From the NCBI RefSeq assembly GCF_034479615.1, contig NZ_CP140255.1:124001-188000 (forward strand): DNA of 64,000 nucleotides, written 5' to 3'. A program made the translations under genes and the position numbers. Positions 1-9,192 of this stretch are shown piece by piece. Each line of letters starts with the position of its first letter. Within the stretch, counting starts at the first letter, position 1. This stretch comes from Vreelandella neptunia (lineage in GTDB: Bacteria; Pseudomonadota; Gammaproteobacteria; Pseudomonadales; Halomonadaceae). The notes below the pieces were generated by a model. It was not told the DNA's origin. It ran no database searches and saw only the letters and a list, made by a program, of their open reading frames with translations.

Positions 1-285
1 TTGAAAGCTTTCGACCATCGCCTGATCGATCAGTCTACAGCGGAGATTGTTGAAACCGCTAAACGTACTGGTGCTCAGGTTCGTGGTCCGATTCCGCTGC
101 CGACCAACCGCGAGCGTTACACCATTCTGATCTCACCGCACGTCAACAAAGATGCGCGTGACCAGTATGAGATTCGTACGCACAAGCGTGTGCTCGACAT
201 TGTTGAGCCGACCGAAAAAACTGTTGATGCTTTGATGAAACTTGATCTCGCCGCAGGCGTAGACGTGCAAATCAAACTCAACTAA
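1..285 (+). CDS. rpsJ: 30S ribosomal protein S10 (5' end missing)
   Basis: Small-subunit protein of the 30S head; it also serves as NusE in transcription antitermination. The visible part begins at a leucine matching residue 10 of E. coli S10 ([10 protein letters not shown]) and continues to the normal C-terminus ([13 protein letters not shown]), so about nine N-terminal codons lie upstream of the window. The TTG at base 1 is an internal leucine codon, not a start. It is the first gene of the S10 operon and is followed by an unusually long, structured 161-base gap before rplC. Confidence 0.97.
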   Translation: MKAFDHRLIDQSTAEIVETAKRTGAQVRGPIPLPTNRERYTILISPHVNKDARDQYEIRTHKRVLDIVEPTEKTVDALMKLDLAAGVDVQIKLN

Positions 286-446
286 TTACACTAGTCACTT
301 TGCGGCCCAGCGCTCATCGCTCTTTGTAAAGAGTTGGCATGAGCAGCAGCCGCCGCGCCGTGAGGCGCCATACAATGTGCTAGTGGAATGCTCTGGAAAG
401 GGCAGCCATAGCGGGTGATAGCCCCGTACACTATAGGAGACTGAGT
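286..446 (+). promoter_or_regulatory. Structured rpsJ-rplC intercistronic leader with 23S rRNA-like segment
   Basis: This gap folds into three parts. Stem-loop one pairs 312-317 with 339-344 and 320-324 with 329-333. Stem-loop two has arms 355-359 and 364-368 closed by a GTGA tetraloop. Bases 376-433 closely resemble E. coli 23S rRNA domain I around nt 288-345. The closing helix (376-380 with 426-430) and an inner helix (389-393 with 400-404) are kept by compensatory changes relative to E. coli. The rplC Shine-Dalgarno (AGGAGA, 435-440) follows immediately. The 23S comparison is from memory. A role as a binding site for L4 or L3 is inference. Confidence 0.6.
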
Positions 447-1085
447 ATGACTATCGGTTTAGTCGGTAAAAAGGCCGGGATGACCCGTGTCTTTACCGAA
501 GACGGCGCGTCTGTGCCCGTAACCGTTATTGAAGTTGATCCTAATCGTGTTACACGCGTTAAATCTGTCGAGTCTGACGGTTACGCAGCGATTCAGGTCA
601 CATCTGGCTCTCGTAAAGCTAAGCACCTCACCAAAGCGCAAGCTGGACAGTTTGCCAAGGCGGGTGTTGAAGCTGGTCGTGCACTGATGGAATTTCGTCT
701 TGCAGAAGGCGAAGAGATTCCTGAAGTAGGCGGCGAAATCACCGTATCCCTCTTCGAAGCTGGTCAAATGGTTGACGTGACTGGCACCTCTAAGGGTAAA
801 GGCTTCCAGGGTGCTGTTAAGCGCTGGAACTTCCGCACCCAAGATATGACTCACGGTAACTCTCTGTCGCATCGCGCGCCGGGTTCTATCGGCATGTGTC
901 AGACTCCGGGTCGCGTTTTCAAAGGCAAAAAGATGGCCGGTCAAATGGGTAACGCCCGTTGCACCGTGCAGAGCCTTGAGATCGTCCGTGTCGACGCCGA
1001 GCGTAACCTGCTGCTGATTAAAGGCGCCGTACCGGGTGCTCCCGGTAGTGACGTTATCGTTCGCAGCGCCGTGAAAGCAGGCTGA
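447..1085 (+). CDS. rplC: 50S ribosomal protein L3
   Basis: Primary 23S-binding protein that reaches toward the peptidyl-transferase centre. The 212 residues match the family over their whole length, from the [16 protein letters not shown] start through the central extension ([23 protein letters not shown], about residues 147-169) to the C-terminal strand. The Gln in CQTPG corresponds to the residue methylated by PrmB in E. coli. The ATG has an AGGAGA ribosome binding site seven bases upstream, directly after the 23S-like leader element, so folding there could control this start. Confidence 0.98.
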   Translation: MTIGLVGKKAGMTRVFTEDGASVPVTVIEVDPNRVTRVKSVESDGYAAIQVTSGSRKAKHLTKAQAGQFAKAGVEAGRALMEFRLAEGEEIPEVGGEITVSLFEAGQMVDVTGTSKGKGFQGAVKRWNFRTQDMTHGNSLSHRAPGSIGMCQTPGRVFKGKKMAGQMGNARCTVQSLEIVRVDAERNLLLIKGAVPGAPGSDVIVRSAVKAG

Positions 1086-1100
1086 AGGGGATAATTACCA

Positions 1101-1706
1101 ATGAATCTGAATCTTGCTGCAGGCACGGGTACCGTTGAAGTAGCCGACGCCACTTTTGGCAAAGAATTCAACGAAGCGCTCGTTCACCAGGTTGTCACTG
1201 CCTATTTGGCGGCTGGTCGTCAGGGAACCCGCGCACAAAAGAGTCGTTCCGACGTTCGTGGCGGTGGTAAAAAGCCGTGGCGTCAGAAAGGCACCGGTCG
1301 TGCACGTGCCGGTACCATCCGCTCTCCGCTATGGCGTAGTGGTGGCGTAACCTTCGCGGCGCGTCCGCAAGACTACACCCAGAAGGTTAACCGCAAGATG
1401 TACCGTGCAGCGATGCGCTCCATCTTGTCAGAGCTGGTACGTCAAGAGCGTTTAGTCGCGATTGAAGAATTCGTCGTTGATGCGCCTAAGACCAAGCAGG
1501 TAGCTGCCAAGCTAAAAGAGCTCAACCTTGAGAAAGTGTTGATCGTTACTGAAGAAGTTGACGAAAAGCTCTATTTAGCCGCGCGCAACCTTCCCCACGT
1601 TGACGTGGTGGATGTCGCGGCAGCTGACCCGGTAAGCCTGGTAGCCTTTGATAAGGTGCTGATTACCGTCTCCGCCCTGCGTAAATTCGAGGAGAAGCTG
1701 GCATGA
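1101..1706 (+). CDS. rplD: 50S ribosomal protein L4
   Basis: Binds 23S rRNA domain I early in assembly and lines the exit tunnel. In enterobacteria it also represses its own S10 operon. The 201 residues include the extended loop [19 protein letters not shown] (about residues 54-72) and the conserved C-terminal fold ending RKFEEKLA. It lies 15 bases after rplC and overlaps rplW by four bases (ATGA), so it is translated as part of the S10 mRNA. Its presence two genes downstream of a 23S domain I look-alike is why feedback by L4 is suspected here. Confidence 0.98.
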   Translation: MNLNLAAGTGTVEVADATFGKEFNEALVHQVVTAYLAAGRQGTRAQKSRSDVRGGGKKPWRQKGTGRARAGTIRSPLWRSGGVTFAARPQDYTQKVNRKMYRAAMRSILSELVRQERLVAIEEFVVDAPKTKQVAAKLKELNLEKVLIVTEEVDEKLYLAARNLPHVDVVDVAAADPVSLVAFDKVLITVSALRKFEEKLA

Positions 1707-1999
1707 ACCAGGAACGCGTATTTAAGGTTCTGCTTGGGCCGCACGTGACCGAAAAGGCCGCAATGGCAGCCGAGCGCAACCAGTACGTTTTCAAGGTGGC
1801 ATCTGATGCTACCAAGCCCGAGATCAAAAAGGCCGTTGAAGCACTCTTCGGCAAAAAGGTCGGTAGTGTTCAGGTACTGAACATGAAGGGTAAAACAAAG
1901 CGTACTGCGAACGGCGTTGGCCTGCGTAAGGGTTACCGCAAAGCGTATGTGACCCTGGCTGCGGGTGAAACGCTCGAAGACTTCTCTGGCGCCGAATAA
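1703..1999 (+). CDS. rplW: 50S ribosomal protein L23
   Basis: Binds 23S domain III at the tunnel exit and docks trigger factor and SRP. The 98 residues begin [19 protein letters not shown] and carry the basic loop [16 protein letters not shown] stretch (about 62-72) typical of the family. The start overlaps the rplD stop in ATGA, indicating translational coupling. Confidence 0.97.
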   Translation: MNQERVFKVLLGPHVTEKAAMAAERNQYVFKVASDATKPEIKKAVEALFGKKVGSVQVLNMKGKTKRTANGVGLRKGYRKAYVTLAAGETLEDFSGAE

Positions 2000-2016
2000 G
2001 GGCAGGAGTACGGATA

Positions 2017-2847
2017 ATGGCAATCGTCAAGACCAAACCCACTTCCGCCGGTCGTCGCCACGTCGTCAAGATCGTTGGCGAGGAACTGTTTAAAGGCCGT
2101 GCCTATGCACCGCTTTTGGAAAAACAGTCCAAGTCCGGCGGCCGGAATAACTACGGTCGTATCACCACCCGCCACGTGGGCGGTGGTCATCGTCACCACT
2201 ATCGGTTGATCGATTTCAAGCGCACCAAGGATGGCATTCCTGCCACCGTTGAGCGCCTGGAGCACGATCCCAACCGCAGTGCGCACATTGCACTGCTGAA
2301 GTATGCCGATGGTGAGCGTCGTTACATCATTGCACCGAAAGGTGTCAGCGCGGGTGACGTGCTGGAATCGGGTGTTAACGCGTCAATCAAGAAAGGCAAT
2401 GCCTTGCCGCTGCGTAACGTCCCGTTGGGTTCTACGGTGCACTGCATCGAACTCAAGCCGGGTAAAGGTGCGCAGATTGCTCGCAGTGCCGGTACAAGCG
2501 CCCAGTTGGTTGCTCGTGAAGGTAACTATGCCACCCTGCGTCTTCGCTCTGGCGAAATGCGTAAAGTGTTGGCCGAGTGCCGCGCGACGTTGGGTGAAGT
2601 GAGCAACTCTGAGCACAGCCTGCGTCAACTTGGCAAGGCCGGTGCGAAGCGCTGGAGAGGCGTGCGTCCGACTGTTCGCGGTGTCGCGATGAACCCAGTC
2701 GATCACCCACACGGTGGTGGCGAAGGCCGCACCAGTGGTGGTCGTCACCCGGTATCCCCATGGGGTGTGCCGACTAAGGGTCACAAGACGCGTAAGAACA
2801 AGCGCACCGACAAGCTGATCATTCGTCGTCGTAACAAGACGCGTTGA
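2017..2847 (+). CDS. rplB: 50S ribosomal protein L2
   Basis: Conserved 23S domain IV-binding protein needed for subunit joining and peptidyl transfer. The 276 residues show the full family length: N-terminal OB-like part, SH3-like part, and the C-terminal signature [29 protein letters not shown] (about 222-250), with the His essential for peptidyl transferase. The start has a GGCAGGAG ribosome binding site, 17 bases after rplW. Confidence 0.98.
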   Translation: MAIVKTKPTSAGRRHVVKIVGEELFKGRAYAPLLEKQSKSGGRNNYGRITTRHVGGGHRHHYRLIDFKRTKDGIPATVERLEHDPNRSAHIALLKYADGERRYIIAPKGVSAGDVLESGVNASIKKGNALPLRNVPLGSTVHCIELKPGKGAQIARSAGTSAQLVAREGNYATLRLRSGEMRKVLAECRATLGEVSNSEHSLRQLGKAGAKRWRGVRPTVRGVAMNPVDHPHGGGEGRTSGGRHPVSPWGVPTKGHKTRKNKRTDKLIIRRRNKTR

Positions 2848-2880
2848 TCTAAATTGCCAAGACATTAAGAGGTAACGGCT

Positions 2881-3156
2881 GTGCCACGTTCACTAAAGAA
2901 AGGTCCCTTCATTGACCTTCATCTTTTGAAGAAGGTAGAGGCTGCAGTGGAGAAGAACGACCGTAAACCGATCAAGACCTGGTCGCGTCGTTCTATGATC
3001 CTGCCCAATATGGTAGGCCTCACTATCGCGGTCCATAACGGTCGCCAACACGTCCCGGTGCACGTATCCGAGGAAATGGTTGGCCACAAATTGGGCGAAT
3101 TCGCTGCTACCCGCACTTATCGTGGGCATGCGGCGGATAAAAAAGCCAAACGGTAA
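2881..3156 (+). CDS. rpsS: 30S ribosomal protein S19
   Basis: Head protein of the 30S subunit that with S13 contacts the A site region and bridges to the 50S. The 91 residues begin [19 protein letters not shown] and contain the family core [21 protein letters not shown]. The start is GTG, supported by an AGAGG ribosome binding site 9 bases upstream and by exact family alignment. Confidence 0.97.
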   Translation: MPRSLKKGPFIDLHLLKKVEAAVEKNDRKPIKTWSRRSMILPNMVGLTIAVHNGRQHVPVHVSEEMVGHKLGEFAATRTYRGHAADKKAKR

Positions 3157-3174
3157 GCCAGAGAGGATTGAGAG

Positions 3175-3507
3175 ATGGAAGTCACAGCTAAGCTGCTTGG
3201 CGCTCGTTTATCCGCCCAGAAGGCCCGTTTGGTGGCTGACCAGGTGCGCGGTAAACCTGTCGCCGAGGCACTCGACCTGCTGACCTTCTCACCGAAGAAG
3301 GCTGCCAAGCTGGTTAAGAAGGTGCTGCAATCCGCGATTGCAAACGCGGAAGAAAATAACGGCATGGATATTGACGAGCTGCGTGTCTCGACCATCTGCG
3401 TCGATGAGGGCATGACGCTCAAGCGTATCAAGCCGCGTGCCAAGGGGCGTGCGGATCGTATCTTGAAGCGCACGTGCCACATCACCGTCAAGGTAGCCGA
3501 GAAGTAG
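3175..3507 (+). CDS. rplV: 50S ribosomal protein L22
   Basis: Contacts all 23S domains; its beta hairpin narrows the exit tunnel beside L4. The 110 residues have the usual helical core ([15 protein letters not shown]) and the hairpin ending in [18 protein letters not shown] (about 83-100), a region where macrolide resistance changes fall in other species; no deletion is seen here. It sits between rpsS and rpsC with short spacers. Confidence 0.97.
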   Translation: MEVTAKLLGARLSAQKARLVADQVRGKPVAEALDLLTFSPKKAAKLVKKVLQSAIANAEENNGMDIDELRVSTICVDEGMTLKRIKPRAKGRADRILKRTCHITVKVAEK

Positions 3508-3517
3508 GAGTCGACCG

Positions 3518-4222
3518 ATGGGTCAGAAAGTCAATCCAACAGGCATTCGACTGGGCATCGTCAAAGACCATGCTTCTGTCTGGTATGCTGAGCGCGGCGC
3601 TTACGCCGATAAGCTCAATAACGATCTCGAAGTGCGTAGCTTCCTGGAAGAGCGTCTTAAAAGCGCCTCTGTTAGCCGCATCCACATCGAGCGTCCGGCG
3701 AACAATGCCCGCATCACCATTCACACTGCCCGTCCGGGTATCGTGATTGGTAAGAAAGGTGAAGATGTCGACCGTTTGCGTCGCGATCTCACCCAGATGA
3801 TGGGCGTTCCCGTGCATGTGAACATCGAAGAAGTTCGCAAGCCGGAGCTGGATGCCAAGCTAGTCGCTGCTAACGTAGCGGGTCAGCTTGAGCGTCGCGT
3901 CATGTTCCGTCGTGCTATGAAGCGCGCGGTACAGAACGCAATGCGTCTTGGCGCTGGTGGCATCAAGATTCAGCTGTCAGGTCGTCTTGGTGGCGCTGAA
4001 ATCGCACGTACCGAATGGTACCGCGAAGGTCGCGTTCCGCTGCACACGTTGCGTGCGGATATCGACTACGCCACTTACGAAGCTCACACCACCTATGGCG
4101 TTATCGGCGTCAAAGTGTGGATCTTCAAGGGTGAAATTCTCGGCGGTATCGAGGAAGTACGTGCCAAGGCTAAGCAACAGCAGCCTTCCGGCAACGCGCC
4201 CAAGAAGAAAGGTTCCAGGTAA
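3518..4222 (+). CDS. rpsC: 30S ribosomal protein S3
   Basis: Forms part of the mRNA entry channel and has helicase activity with S4 and S5. The 234 residues comprise an N-terminal domain starting [14 protein letters not shown], a KH domain with the GxxG loop in [14 protein letters not shown] (about 75-88), and the C-terminal [14 protein letters not shown] signature. It has a lysine-rich tail (PKKKGSR). It follows rplV by 10 bases. Confidence 0.98.
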   Translation: MGQKVNPTGIRLGIVKDHASVWYAERGAYADKLNNDLEVRSFLEERLKSASVSRIHIERPANNARITIHTARPGIVIGKKGEDVDRLRRDLTQMMGVPVHVNIEEVRKPELDAKLVAANVAGQLERRVMFRRAMKRAVQNAMRLGAGGIKIQLSGRLGGAEIARTEWYREGRVPLHTLRADIDYATYEAHTTYGVIGVKVWIFKGEILGGIEEVRAKAKQQQPSGNAPKKKGSR

Positions 4223-4237
4223 GGGGAGAGCGAGTCG

Positions 4238-4651
4238 ATGTTACAGCCCAAGCGTATGAAATTCCGCAAGATGATGAAAGGCCGCAACCGTGGCCTGGCG
4301 CATCGCGGAAGCAAGATCAGCTTCGGGGAATACGGCCTTAAAGCTACTGGTCGCGGCCGCATCACTGCGCGTCAGATCGAAGCAGGCCGTCGTGCGATCA
4401 CACGTCACGTAAAGCGTGGCGGTAAAATCTGGATCCGCGTCTTCCCTGATAAGCCGATCTCCAAGAAGCCGCTCGAAGTTCGTATGGGTAAAGGTAAAGG
4501 TTCTGTTGAGTACTGGGTTGCCCAGATCCAACCGGGTCGGGTCCTGTATGAAATTGAAGGCGTGTCGGAAGAGCTCGCTCGTGAAGCGTTTGAGCTTGCC
4601 GCACAGAAAATGCCCTTATCCACCACCTTTGCGAAACGGACGGTGATGTGA
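4238..4651 (+). CDS. rplP: 50S ribosomal protein L16
   Basis: Organises the A-site tRNA elbow region of the 50S. The 137 residues begin [19 protein letters not shown] and carry the [11 protein letters not shown] segment (about 78-88), whose Arg is hydroxylated by RoxA/YcfD in E. coli. The stop codon TGA shares a base with the rpmC ATG, so the two are coupled. Confidence 0.98.
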   Translation: MLQPKRMKFRKMMKGRNRGLAHRGSKISFGEYGLKATGRGRITARQIEAGRRAITRHVKRGGKIWIRVFPDKPISKKPLEVRMGKGKGSVEYWVAQIQPGRVLYEIEGVSEELAREAFELAAQKMPLSTTFAKRTVM

Positions 4652-4842
4652 TGAAAGCCCAGGAAATTCGTGAAAAGTCCGCAGGAGAGCTCCAGGAGCA
4701 ACTCCTCGAACTCCTCCGCGAGCAGTTTAACCTGCGCATGCAGAAGGCCACTGGCCAACTGAGCCAGACTCATCTGCTCAAGCAGGTCCGCCGGGATATC
4801 GCCCGCGTTAAGACTTTGCTCAACGAGAAGGCAGGTGATTGA
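4651..4842 (+). CDS. rpmC: 50S ribosomal protein L29
   Basis: Small helical-hairpin protein near the tunnel exit. Counted from the ATG at 4651 it is 63 residues ([18 protein letters not shown]...), matching the family. An in-frame GTG three bases upstream would add one residue, but the ATG overlapping the rplP stop is the natural start. Confidence 0.96.
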   Translation: MKAQEIREKSAGELQEQLLELLREQFNLRMQKATGQLSQTHLLKQVRRDIARVKTLLNEKAGD

Positions 4843-4843
4843 G

Positions 4844-5104
4844 ATGGCCGAAGAAAACACAAAGCGTACGCTCACCGGTAAAGTGGTGAGCGATAAGATG
4901 GACAAGTCCATCGTCGTCATGATCGAGCGGCGCGAGCGTCACCCGATCTACGGAAAATACGTTAAGCGCTCCACCAAGCTGCACGCCCATGATGAGGCGA
5001 ACCAGGCTAAGGCAGGCGATACGGTCTCTATTCAAGAGTGCCGTCCGCTTTCCAAGAAAAAAGCTTGGACGCTGGTCGAGGTGGTTGAACACGCCAAGGG
5101 TTAA
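4844..5104 (+). CDS. rpsQ: 30S ribosomal protein S17
   Basis: Primary 16S-binding OB-fold protein. From the ATG at 4844 it has 86 residues ([22 protein letters not shown]), the usual length, including [19 protein letters not shown]. An in-frame GTG at 4835 would add three residues inside rpmC but is less likely given family alignment. It is the last gene of the S10 operon proper. Confidence 0.96.
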   Translation: MAEENTKRTLTGKVVSDKMDKSIVVMIERRERHPIYGKYVKRSTKLHAHDEANQAKAGDTVSIQECRPLSKKKAWTLVEVVEHAKG

Positions 5105-5153
5105 TCCCGAGGCTTGTCAATCAGTGCAGTCAGATTAGGTTTGGAGAAAACCG

Positions 5154-5525
5154 ATGATTCAGACTCAGACAATGCTGGATGTCGCCGACAACAGCGGAGC
5201 GCGCCGGGTGCAGTGCATCAAGGTGTTAGGCGGTTCACACCGTCGTTACGCTCGCGTTGGTGATATCATCAAGGTCACGGTTAAGGAAGCGATTCCGCGT
5301 GGCAAGGTCAAAAAAGGCCAGGTGCTAAAAGCGGTCGTGGTCCGGACCCGTAGTGGCGTCCGTCGTCCCGACGGTTCGCTCATCCGTTTCGATGGAAATG
5401 CGGCAGTTTTGTTGAATAACACCAACGAACAGCCCATCGGTACCCGTATTTTTGGGCCGGTGACTCGTGAACTTCGTAATGAAAAGTTCATGAAGATCAT
5501 TTCCTTAGCGCCTGAAGTGCTGTAA
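5154..5525 (+). CDS. rplN: 50S ribosomal protein L14
   Basis: First gene of the spc segment; its protein forms the intersubunit bridge with 16S h14 and is the docking site of the silencing factor RsfS. The 123 residues begin [28 protein letters not shown], almost identical to E. coli. The 49-base gap after rpsQ contains a TTTGGAGAAAACC ribosome binding site and no obvious terminator, so the S10 and spc blocks may be co-transcribed. Confidence 0.98.
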   Translation: MIQTQTMLDVADNSGARRVQCIKVLGGSHRRYARVGDIIKVTVKEAIPRGKVKKGQVLKAVVVRTRSGVRRPDGSLIRFDGNAAVLLNNTNEQPIGTRIFGPVTRELRNEKFMKIISLAPEVL

Positions 5526-5539
5526 GGAGCGAGGCGGAT

Positions 5540-5854
5540 ATGCAAAAGATCAAACGTGACGATGAAGTCATCGTCATCGCCGGGAAGGATAAAGGCAAGC
5601 GTGGCACCGTTAAGCGGGTATTAGAAAACCGCTTTTTGGTGTCCGGTGTGAACATGATTAAACGTCACACCAAGCCAAATCCCATGGCGGGTAATCAGGG
5701 CGGTATCGTCGAGCGTGAGGCTCCGATTCACGCGTCCAACGTAGCCATCTTCAATTCGGAGACCGGTAAGGCGGATCGCGTCGGCTTCCAAGTGAAGGAA
5801 GACGGTACCAAGGTACGTATCTACAAGTCGACGCAGACGCAGATCGACGCCTAA
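5540..5854 (+). CDS. rplX: 50S ribosomal protein L24
   Basis: Assembly-initiator protein binding 23S domain I. The 104 residues show the KOW motif ([22 protein letters not shown], about 7-28) followed by the conserved [12 protein letters not shown] segment. Lies 14 bases after rplN with a GGAGCGAGG ribosome binding site. Confidence 0.97.
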   Translation: MQKIKRDDEVIVIAGKDKGKRGTVKRVLENRFLVSGVNMIKRHTKPNPMAGNQGGIVEREAPIHASNVAIFNSETGKADRVGFQVKEDGTKVRIYKSTQTQIDA

Positions 5855-5872
5855 CGCGAGTCGGGTAGCAAA

Positions 5873-6412
5873 ATGGCGAACTTGAAAGAACGTTATCAAA
5901 ACGAGGTAGCAGCTCAACTCAAAGAAGAGTTCAGCTATGCCAACGTTATGCAGGTACCCCGGATCACGAAAGTGACTCTGAACATGGGTATCGGCGAAGC
6001 AGTCAACGATAAAAAGTTGATTGACAATGCCATCGGCGACCTAGAGAAACTCTCTGGTCAAAAACCGTTGGTGACCAAGGCACGTAAGTCCATCGCGGGC
6101 TTCAAGGTGCGCGAAGGTTGGCCAATCGGAATCAAGGTAACACTGCGCGCTGAGCGTATGTGGGACTTCTTGGACCGTTTGGTTTACATCGCGATTCCCC
6201 GCGTGCGTGACTTCCGTGGTCTCAACCCGAAGTCTTTCGACGGTCGTGGCAATTACTCCATGGGTGTGCGTGAGCAGATCATCTTCCCGGAGATCGAGTA
6301 TGATAAAATCGATCGCATCCGGGGGTTGGACGTCACTATCACTACGACCGCCAAAACCGACGAGGAAGGTCGTGCGCTGCTAACCGCGCTGAACTTCCCG
6401 TTCAAGAAATAG
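5873..6412 (+). CDS. rplE: 50S ribosomal protein L5
   Basis: Central protuberance protein that binds 5S rRNA and contacts S13. The 179 residues run from [16 protein letters not shown] to the C-terminal [12 protein letters not shown], with the conserved MGIGEA and [15 protein letters not shown] stretches. In E. coli, S8 represses the spc operon through a site in the first codons of this gene; the corresponding bases here (about 5893-5909) can still form a short stem. Confidence 0.98.
   Translation: MANLKERYQNEVAAQLKEEFSYANVMQVPRITKVTLNMGIGEAVNDKKLIDNAIGDLEKLSGQKPLVTKARKSIAGFKVREGWPIGIKVTLRAERMWDFLDRLVYIAIPRVRDFRGLNPKSFDGRGNYSMGVREQIIFPEIEYDKIDRIRGLDVTITTTAKTDEEGRALLTALNFPFKK
5893..5909 (+). 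promoter_or_regulatory. Possible S8 translational repressor site in early rplE
   Basis: Bases 5893-5897 can pair with 5905-5909 (with G-U pairs), at the position of the S8 binding site of the E. coli spc mRNA, which mimics 16S helix 21. The pairing is short and the diagnostic internal loop is not clearly kept, so this rests mainly on position. Confidence 0.25.
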
Positions 6413-6422
6413 GGGCGAGATC

Positions 6423-6728
6423 ATGGCTAAGAAAAGTATGGTAGAGCGTGAGCTTAAGCGTACTCAGCTGGTCGCGAAGTATGCGACCAAGCGCGCTGAA
6501 CTCAAGAAGATCATCTCAGACGTTAACACGACTGAGGAAGACCGCTTCGAGGCGACGCTGAAGCTGCAGCAACTGCCGCGCGACTCAAGCCCGGTGCGTC
6601 AGCGTAATCGCTGCCGTATCACCGGTCGTCCGCACGGTTTTTACAACAAGTTCGGCCTCGGCCGTAACAAGCTGCGTGAAGCCGCCATGCGTGGCGACGT
6701 TCCTGGGTTGAAAAAATCCAGTTGGTAA
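6423..6728 (+). CDS. rpsN: 30S ribosomal protein S14 (zinc-free long form)
   Basis: 30S head protein. The 101 residues are the long type without the zinc-binding CxxC pairs: the C-terminal part reads [21 protein letters not shown], as in E. coli. Lies 10 bases after rplE in the spc block. Confidence 0.97.
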   Translation: MAKKSMVERELKRTQLVAKYATKRAELKKIISDVNTTEEDRFEATLKLQQLPRDSSPVRQRNRCRITGRPHGFYNKFGLGRNKLREAAMRGDVPGLKKSSW

Positions 6729-6760
6729 CGCCACGTAGTATTATCAGGAGCGCACATTAA

Positions 6761-7153
6761 ATGAGCATGCAAGACACTCTGGCGGATATGTTTACCCGTA
6801 TCCGCAATGCGCAGATGGCCACCAAGGAGACGGCAACCATGCCGTCCTCCAAGCTGAAAGTGCAAGTGGCCCGAGTGCTAAAGGAAGAAGGCTACATTGC
6901 CGACTTTGCGGTAGCGGAGGGCGTTAAGCCCGAGCTAACCGTAACTCTCAAGTACTTTGAGGGTAAGCCGGTCATTGAGCACATTCAGCGGGTTTCCAAG
7001 CCGTCCCTGCGCCGCTACATGGGCAAGGACAACTTGCCTAAGGTTGCCGATGGCCTGGGTATCGCGATTGTCACCACATCCAATGGTGTCATGACCGATC
7101 GTGCCGCGCGCCAAGCGGGTGTCGGTGGCGAAGTCATCTGCACCGTATTCTAG
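6761..7153 (+). CDS. rpsH: 30S ribosomal protein S8
   Basis: Binds 16S helix 21 and organises the 30S platform; in E. coli it also represses the spc operon. The 130 residues start [18 protein letters not shown] and end with the signature [30 protein letters not shown]. Ribosome binding site CAGGAG is 12 bases upstream of the ATG. Confidence 0.97.
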   Translation: MSMQDTLADMFTRIRNAQMATKETATMPSSKLKVQVARVLKEEGYIADFAVAEGVKPELTVTLKYFEGKPVIEHIQRVSKPSLRRYMGKDNLPKVADGLGIAIVTTSNGVMTDRAARQAGVGGEVICTVF

Positions 7154-7162
7154 GAGGCTGGA

Positions 7163-7693
7163 ATGTCCCGCATAGCGAAATATCCGGTTAAAGTGCCTGC
7201 CGGCGTTGATATTAAAATCAATGCTGACCAGCTGACCGCCAAAGGCGGCCAGGGCACGCTATCTATGACCATCCACTCTGATGTAGTGGTCGGTCAGGAA
7301 GATGGCCAGCTGACCTTCGCCCCGAGCGAATCTGCCAAGAGCTGGGCAATGGCCGGTACTACCCGCGCCTTGGTTCAGAACCTGGTAACGGGCGTATCCG
7401 AGGGTTTTACACGGACTCTCGAAATTGTTGGCGTCGGTTATCGTGCCCAAGCTAAGGGCCAGACGCTCAATCTTTCACTGGGCTTCTCGCACCCGGTCGA
7501 CTACGAACTGCCTGAAGGTGTGTCAGCGGAAACGCCGAAGAACACCGTTATCGTGCTGAAAAGCGCCGATAAGCAGCAGCTCGGCCAGTGCGCCGCGGAA
7601 ATCCGCGCCTTCCGTCCCCCTGAGCCGTATAAAGGTAAGGGTGTTCGGTACGCCGACGAGCAGGTGCGTCGCAAAGAAGCCAAGAAGAAGTAA
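7163..7693 (+). CDS. rplF: 50S ribosomal protein L6
   Basis: Two-domain protein near the sarcin-ricin loop. The 176 residues begin [16 protein letters not shown] and include the C-terminal [21 protein letters not shown] signature (about 146-166). Preceded by AGGAGG ten bases upstream. Confidence 0.97.
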   Translation: MSRIAKYPVKVPAGVDIKINADQLTAKGGQGTLSMTIHSDVVVGQEDGQLTFAPSESAKSWAMAGTTRALVQNLVTGVSEGFTRTLEIVGVGYRAQAKGQTLNLSLGFSHPVDYELPEGVSAETPKNTVIVLKSADKQQLGQCAAEIRAFRPPEPYKGKGVRYADEQVRRKEAKKK

Positions 7694-7702
7694 GGCAGGG
7701 TT

Positions 7703-8053
7703 ATGAACGCGAAGAAAGAATCTCGTCTCCGTCGTGCCCGCCGCGCTCGCGCAAAGATCCGCGAGCTGGGCGTGTATCGCCTGTGCGTCAACCGTACCCC
7801 GCGTCACATCTATGCGCAGATTATCTCGCCGGATGGTGGCAAAGTGCTAGCCAGTGCTTCTACGCTGGACAAAGCACTGCGCGAGGGTGCGACCGGCAAC
7901 TCAGATGCGGCCTCTAAAGTAGGTGCTCTGATTGCTGAACGCGCTAAAGAAGCAGGCATCACCCAGGTGGCCTTCGACCGTGCTGGCTTTAAGTATCACG
8001 GCCGCGTCAAGGCGCTGGCCGACGCCGCACGTGAAGGCGGCCTGGAATTCTAA
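7703..8053 (+). CDS. rplR: 50S ribosomal protein L18
   Basis: 5S rRNA-binding protein that brings 5S rRNA into the central protuberance with L5. The 116 residues show the basic N-terminus ([23 protein letters not shown]) and the C-terminal [26 protein letters not shown], the normal bacterial length. Follows rplF by 9 bases. Confidence 0.97.
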   Translation: MNAKKESRLRRARRARAKIRELGVYRLCVNRTPRHIYAQIISPDGGKVLASASTLDKALREGATGNSDAASKVGALIAERAKEAGITQVAFDRAGFKYHGRVKALADAAREGGLEF

Positions 8054-8064
8054 AGGGTTTTACG

Positions 8065-8565
8065 ATGGCGAAGAACGAACAGCAAAGCGGTGATCTGCAA
8101 GAGAAGTTAGTGCAGGTCAACCGCGTCGCCAAGGTGGTCAAGGGTGGTCGTATTTTCGGCTTCACCGCACTGACCGTCGTTGGTGATGGTAAAGGTCGTG
8201 TCGGTTTCGGTCGTGGCAAGGCGCGTGAAGTGCCGGTCGCAATCCAGAAAGCGATGGATCAAGCTCGTCGCAACATGGTCAAGGTGAACCTTGCTGGCCA
8301 TACGCTGCAGTACCCGGTCAAAGCCCGTCACGGTGCTTCCAAGGTGTACATGCAGCCGGCCTCTGAAGGTACCGGTATCATCGCCGGTGGCGCCATGCGC
8401 TCTGTACTAGAGCTCGCCGGTGTCCACGACGTACTGGCCAAGTGCTACGGTTCCACTAACCCGGTTAACGTGGTACGAGCGACTGTTAAAGGTCTCTCCT
8501 CCATGCAAGCACCGGAAGACGTGGCCGCTAAGCGCGGTCTGTCTGTCGAAGCGATCACGGGGTAA
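8065..8565 (+). CDS. rpsE: 30S ribosomal protein S5
   Basis: Protein of the mRNA entry channel affecting decoding fidelity. The 166 residues contain the S5 double-stranded RNA-binding fold ([32 protein letters not shown], about 22-53) and the C-terminal [12 protein letters not shown] segment. Lies between rplR and rpmD. Confidence 0.97.
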   Translation: MAKNEQQSGDLQEKLVQVNRVAKVVKGGRIFGFTALTVVGDGKGRVGFGRGKAREVPVAIQKAMDQARRNMVKVNLAGHTLQYPVKARHGASKVYMQPASEGTGIIAGGAMRSVLELAGVHDVLAKCYGSTNPVNVVRATVKGLSSMQAPEDVAAKRGLSVEAITG

Positions 8566-8571
8566 GACACC

Positions 8572-8754
8572 ATGGCAGCAACGATCAAGTTTACCCAGAT
8601 CCGGAGCACCATCGGCATCATGCCCAAGCACAAAGCTACTATGAAAGGCTTGGGTCTGCGTCGCATCGGTCATACGGTTGAACTGGAAGACACCCCCGCC
8701 GTACGCGGCATGATCCACAAGGTTAACTACCTTGTGCGCGTTGAGGGAGAGTAA
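8572..8754 (+). CDS. rpmD: 50S ribosomal protein L30
   Basis: Small 50S protein of 60 residues with the family core [28 protein letters not shown]. Located between rpsE and rplO with spacers of only a few bases, as usual in the spc operon. Confidence 0.96.
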   Translation: MAATIKFTQIRSTIGIMPKHKATMKGLGLRRIGHTVELEDTPAVRGMIHKVNYLVRVEGE

Positions 8755-8757
8755 TCC

Positions 8758-9192
8758 ATGAAACTTAATAGCCTAAGCCCGGCTCCGGGCTCCAAACACG
8801 CTGCGAAGCGCGTTGGACGTGGCATCGGTTCCGGTCTTGGTAAGACCGGTGGCCGTGGTCACAAAGGTCAGAAATCACGTAGTGGCGGCAGTGTTAAGCC
8901 CGGTTTCGAAGGCGGTCAGATGCCTTTGCAGCGTCGTTTGCCGAAATTCGGTTTTACGTCTGCAAAATCTCTGGTCTCTGAAGAAGTACGCCTGGCTGAG
9001 CTGTCAAAAGTAGCCGGTGGCGAAGTCACCATGGCTACTTTGAAAGAAGCCAACGTGCTGAAGGACTCTACGCTACACGCGAAGATCATCCTTTCTGGCG
9101 AACTGAAAACGGCGGTTACCGTTCGCGGAATCAAGGTCACCAAAGGTGCCCGTGAAGCGATCGAAGCCGCTGGCGGCAAGGTAGAGGACTAA
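8758..9192 (+). CDS. rplO: 50S ribosomal protein L15
   Basis: Late-assembly 23S-binding protein. The 144 residues include the Gly/Arg/Lys-rich N-terminal extension ([27 protein letters not shown], about 18-44) and the conserved [18 protein letters not shown] segment. The stop codon directly abuts the secY ATG. Confidence 0.97.
   Translation: MKLNSLSPAPGSKHAAKRVGRGIGSGLGKTGGRGHKGQKSRSGGSVKPGFEGGQMPLQRRLPKFGFTSAKSLVSEEVRLAELSKVAGGEVTMATLKEANVLKDSTLHAKIILSGELKTAVTVRGIKVTKGAREAIEAAGGKVED

Noticed and set aside
376..433. A real rRNA gene piece to annotate as rRNA
   Set aside because: Only about 58 bases match and they lie inside a protein operon; it is reported as a regulatory look-alike, not an rRNA gene.
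459..944. 161-codon minus-strand frame opposite rplC
   Set aside because: A mirror frame of a highly biased ribosomal gene; similar antisense frames occur along the whole superoperon.
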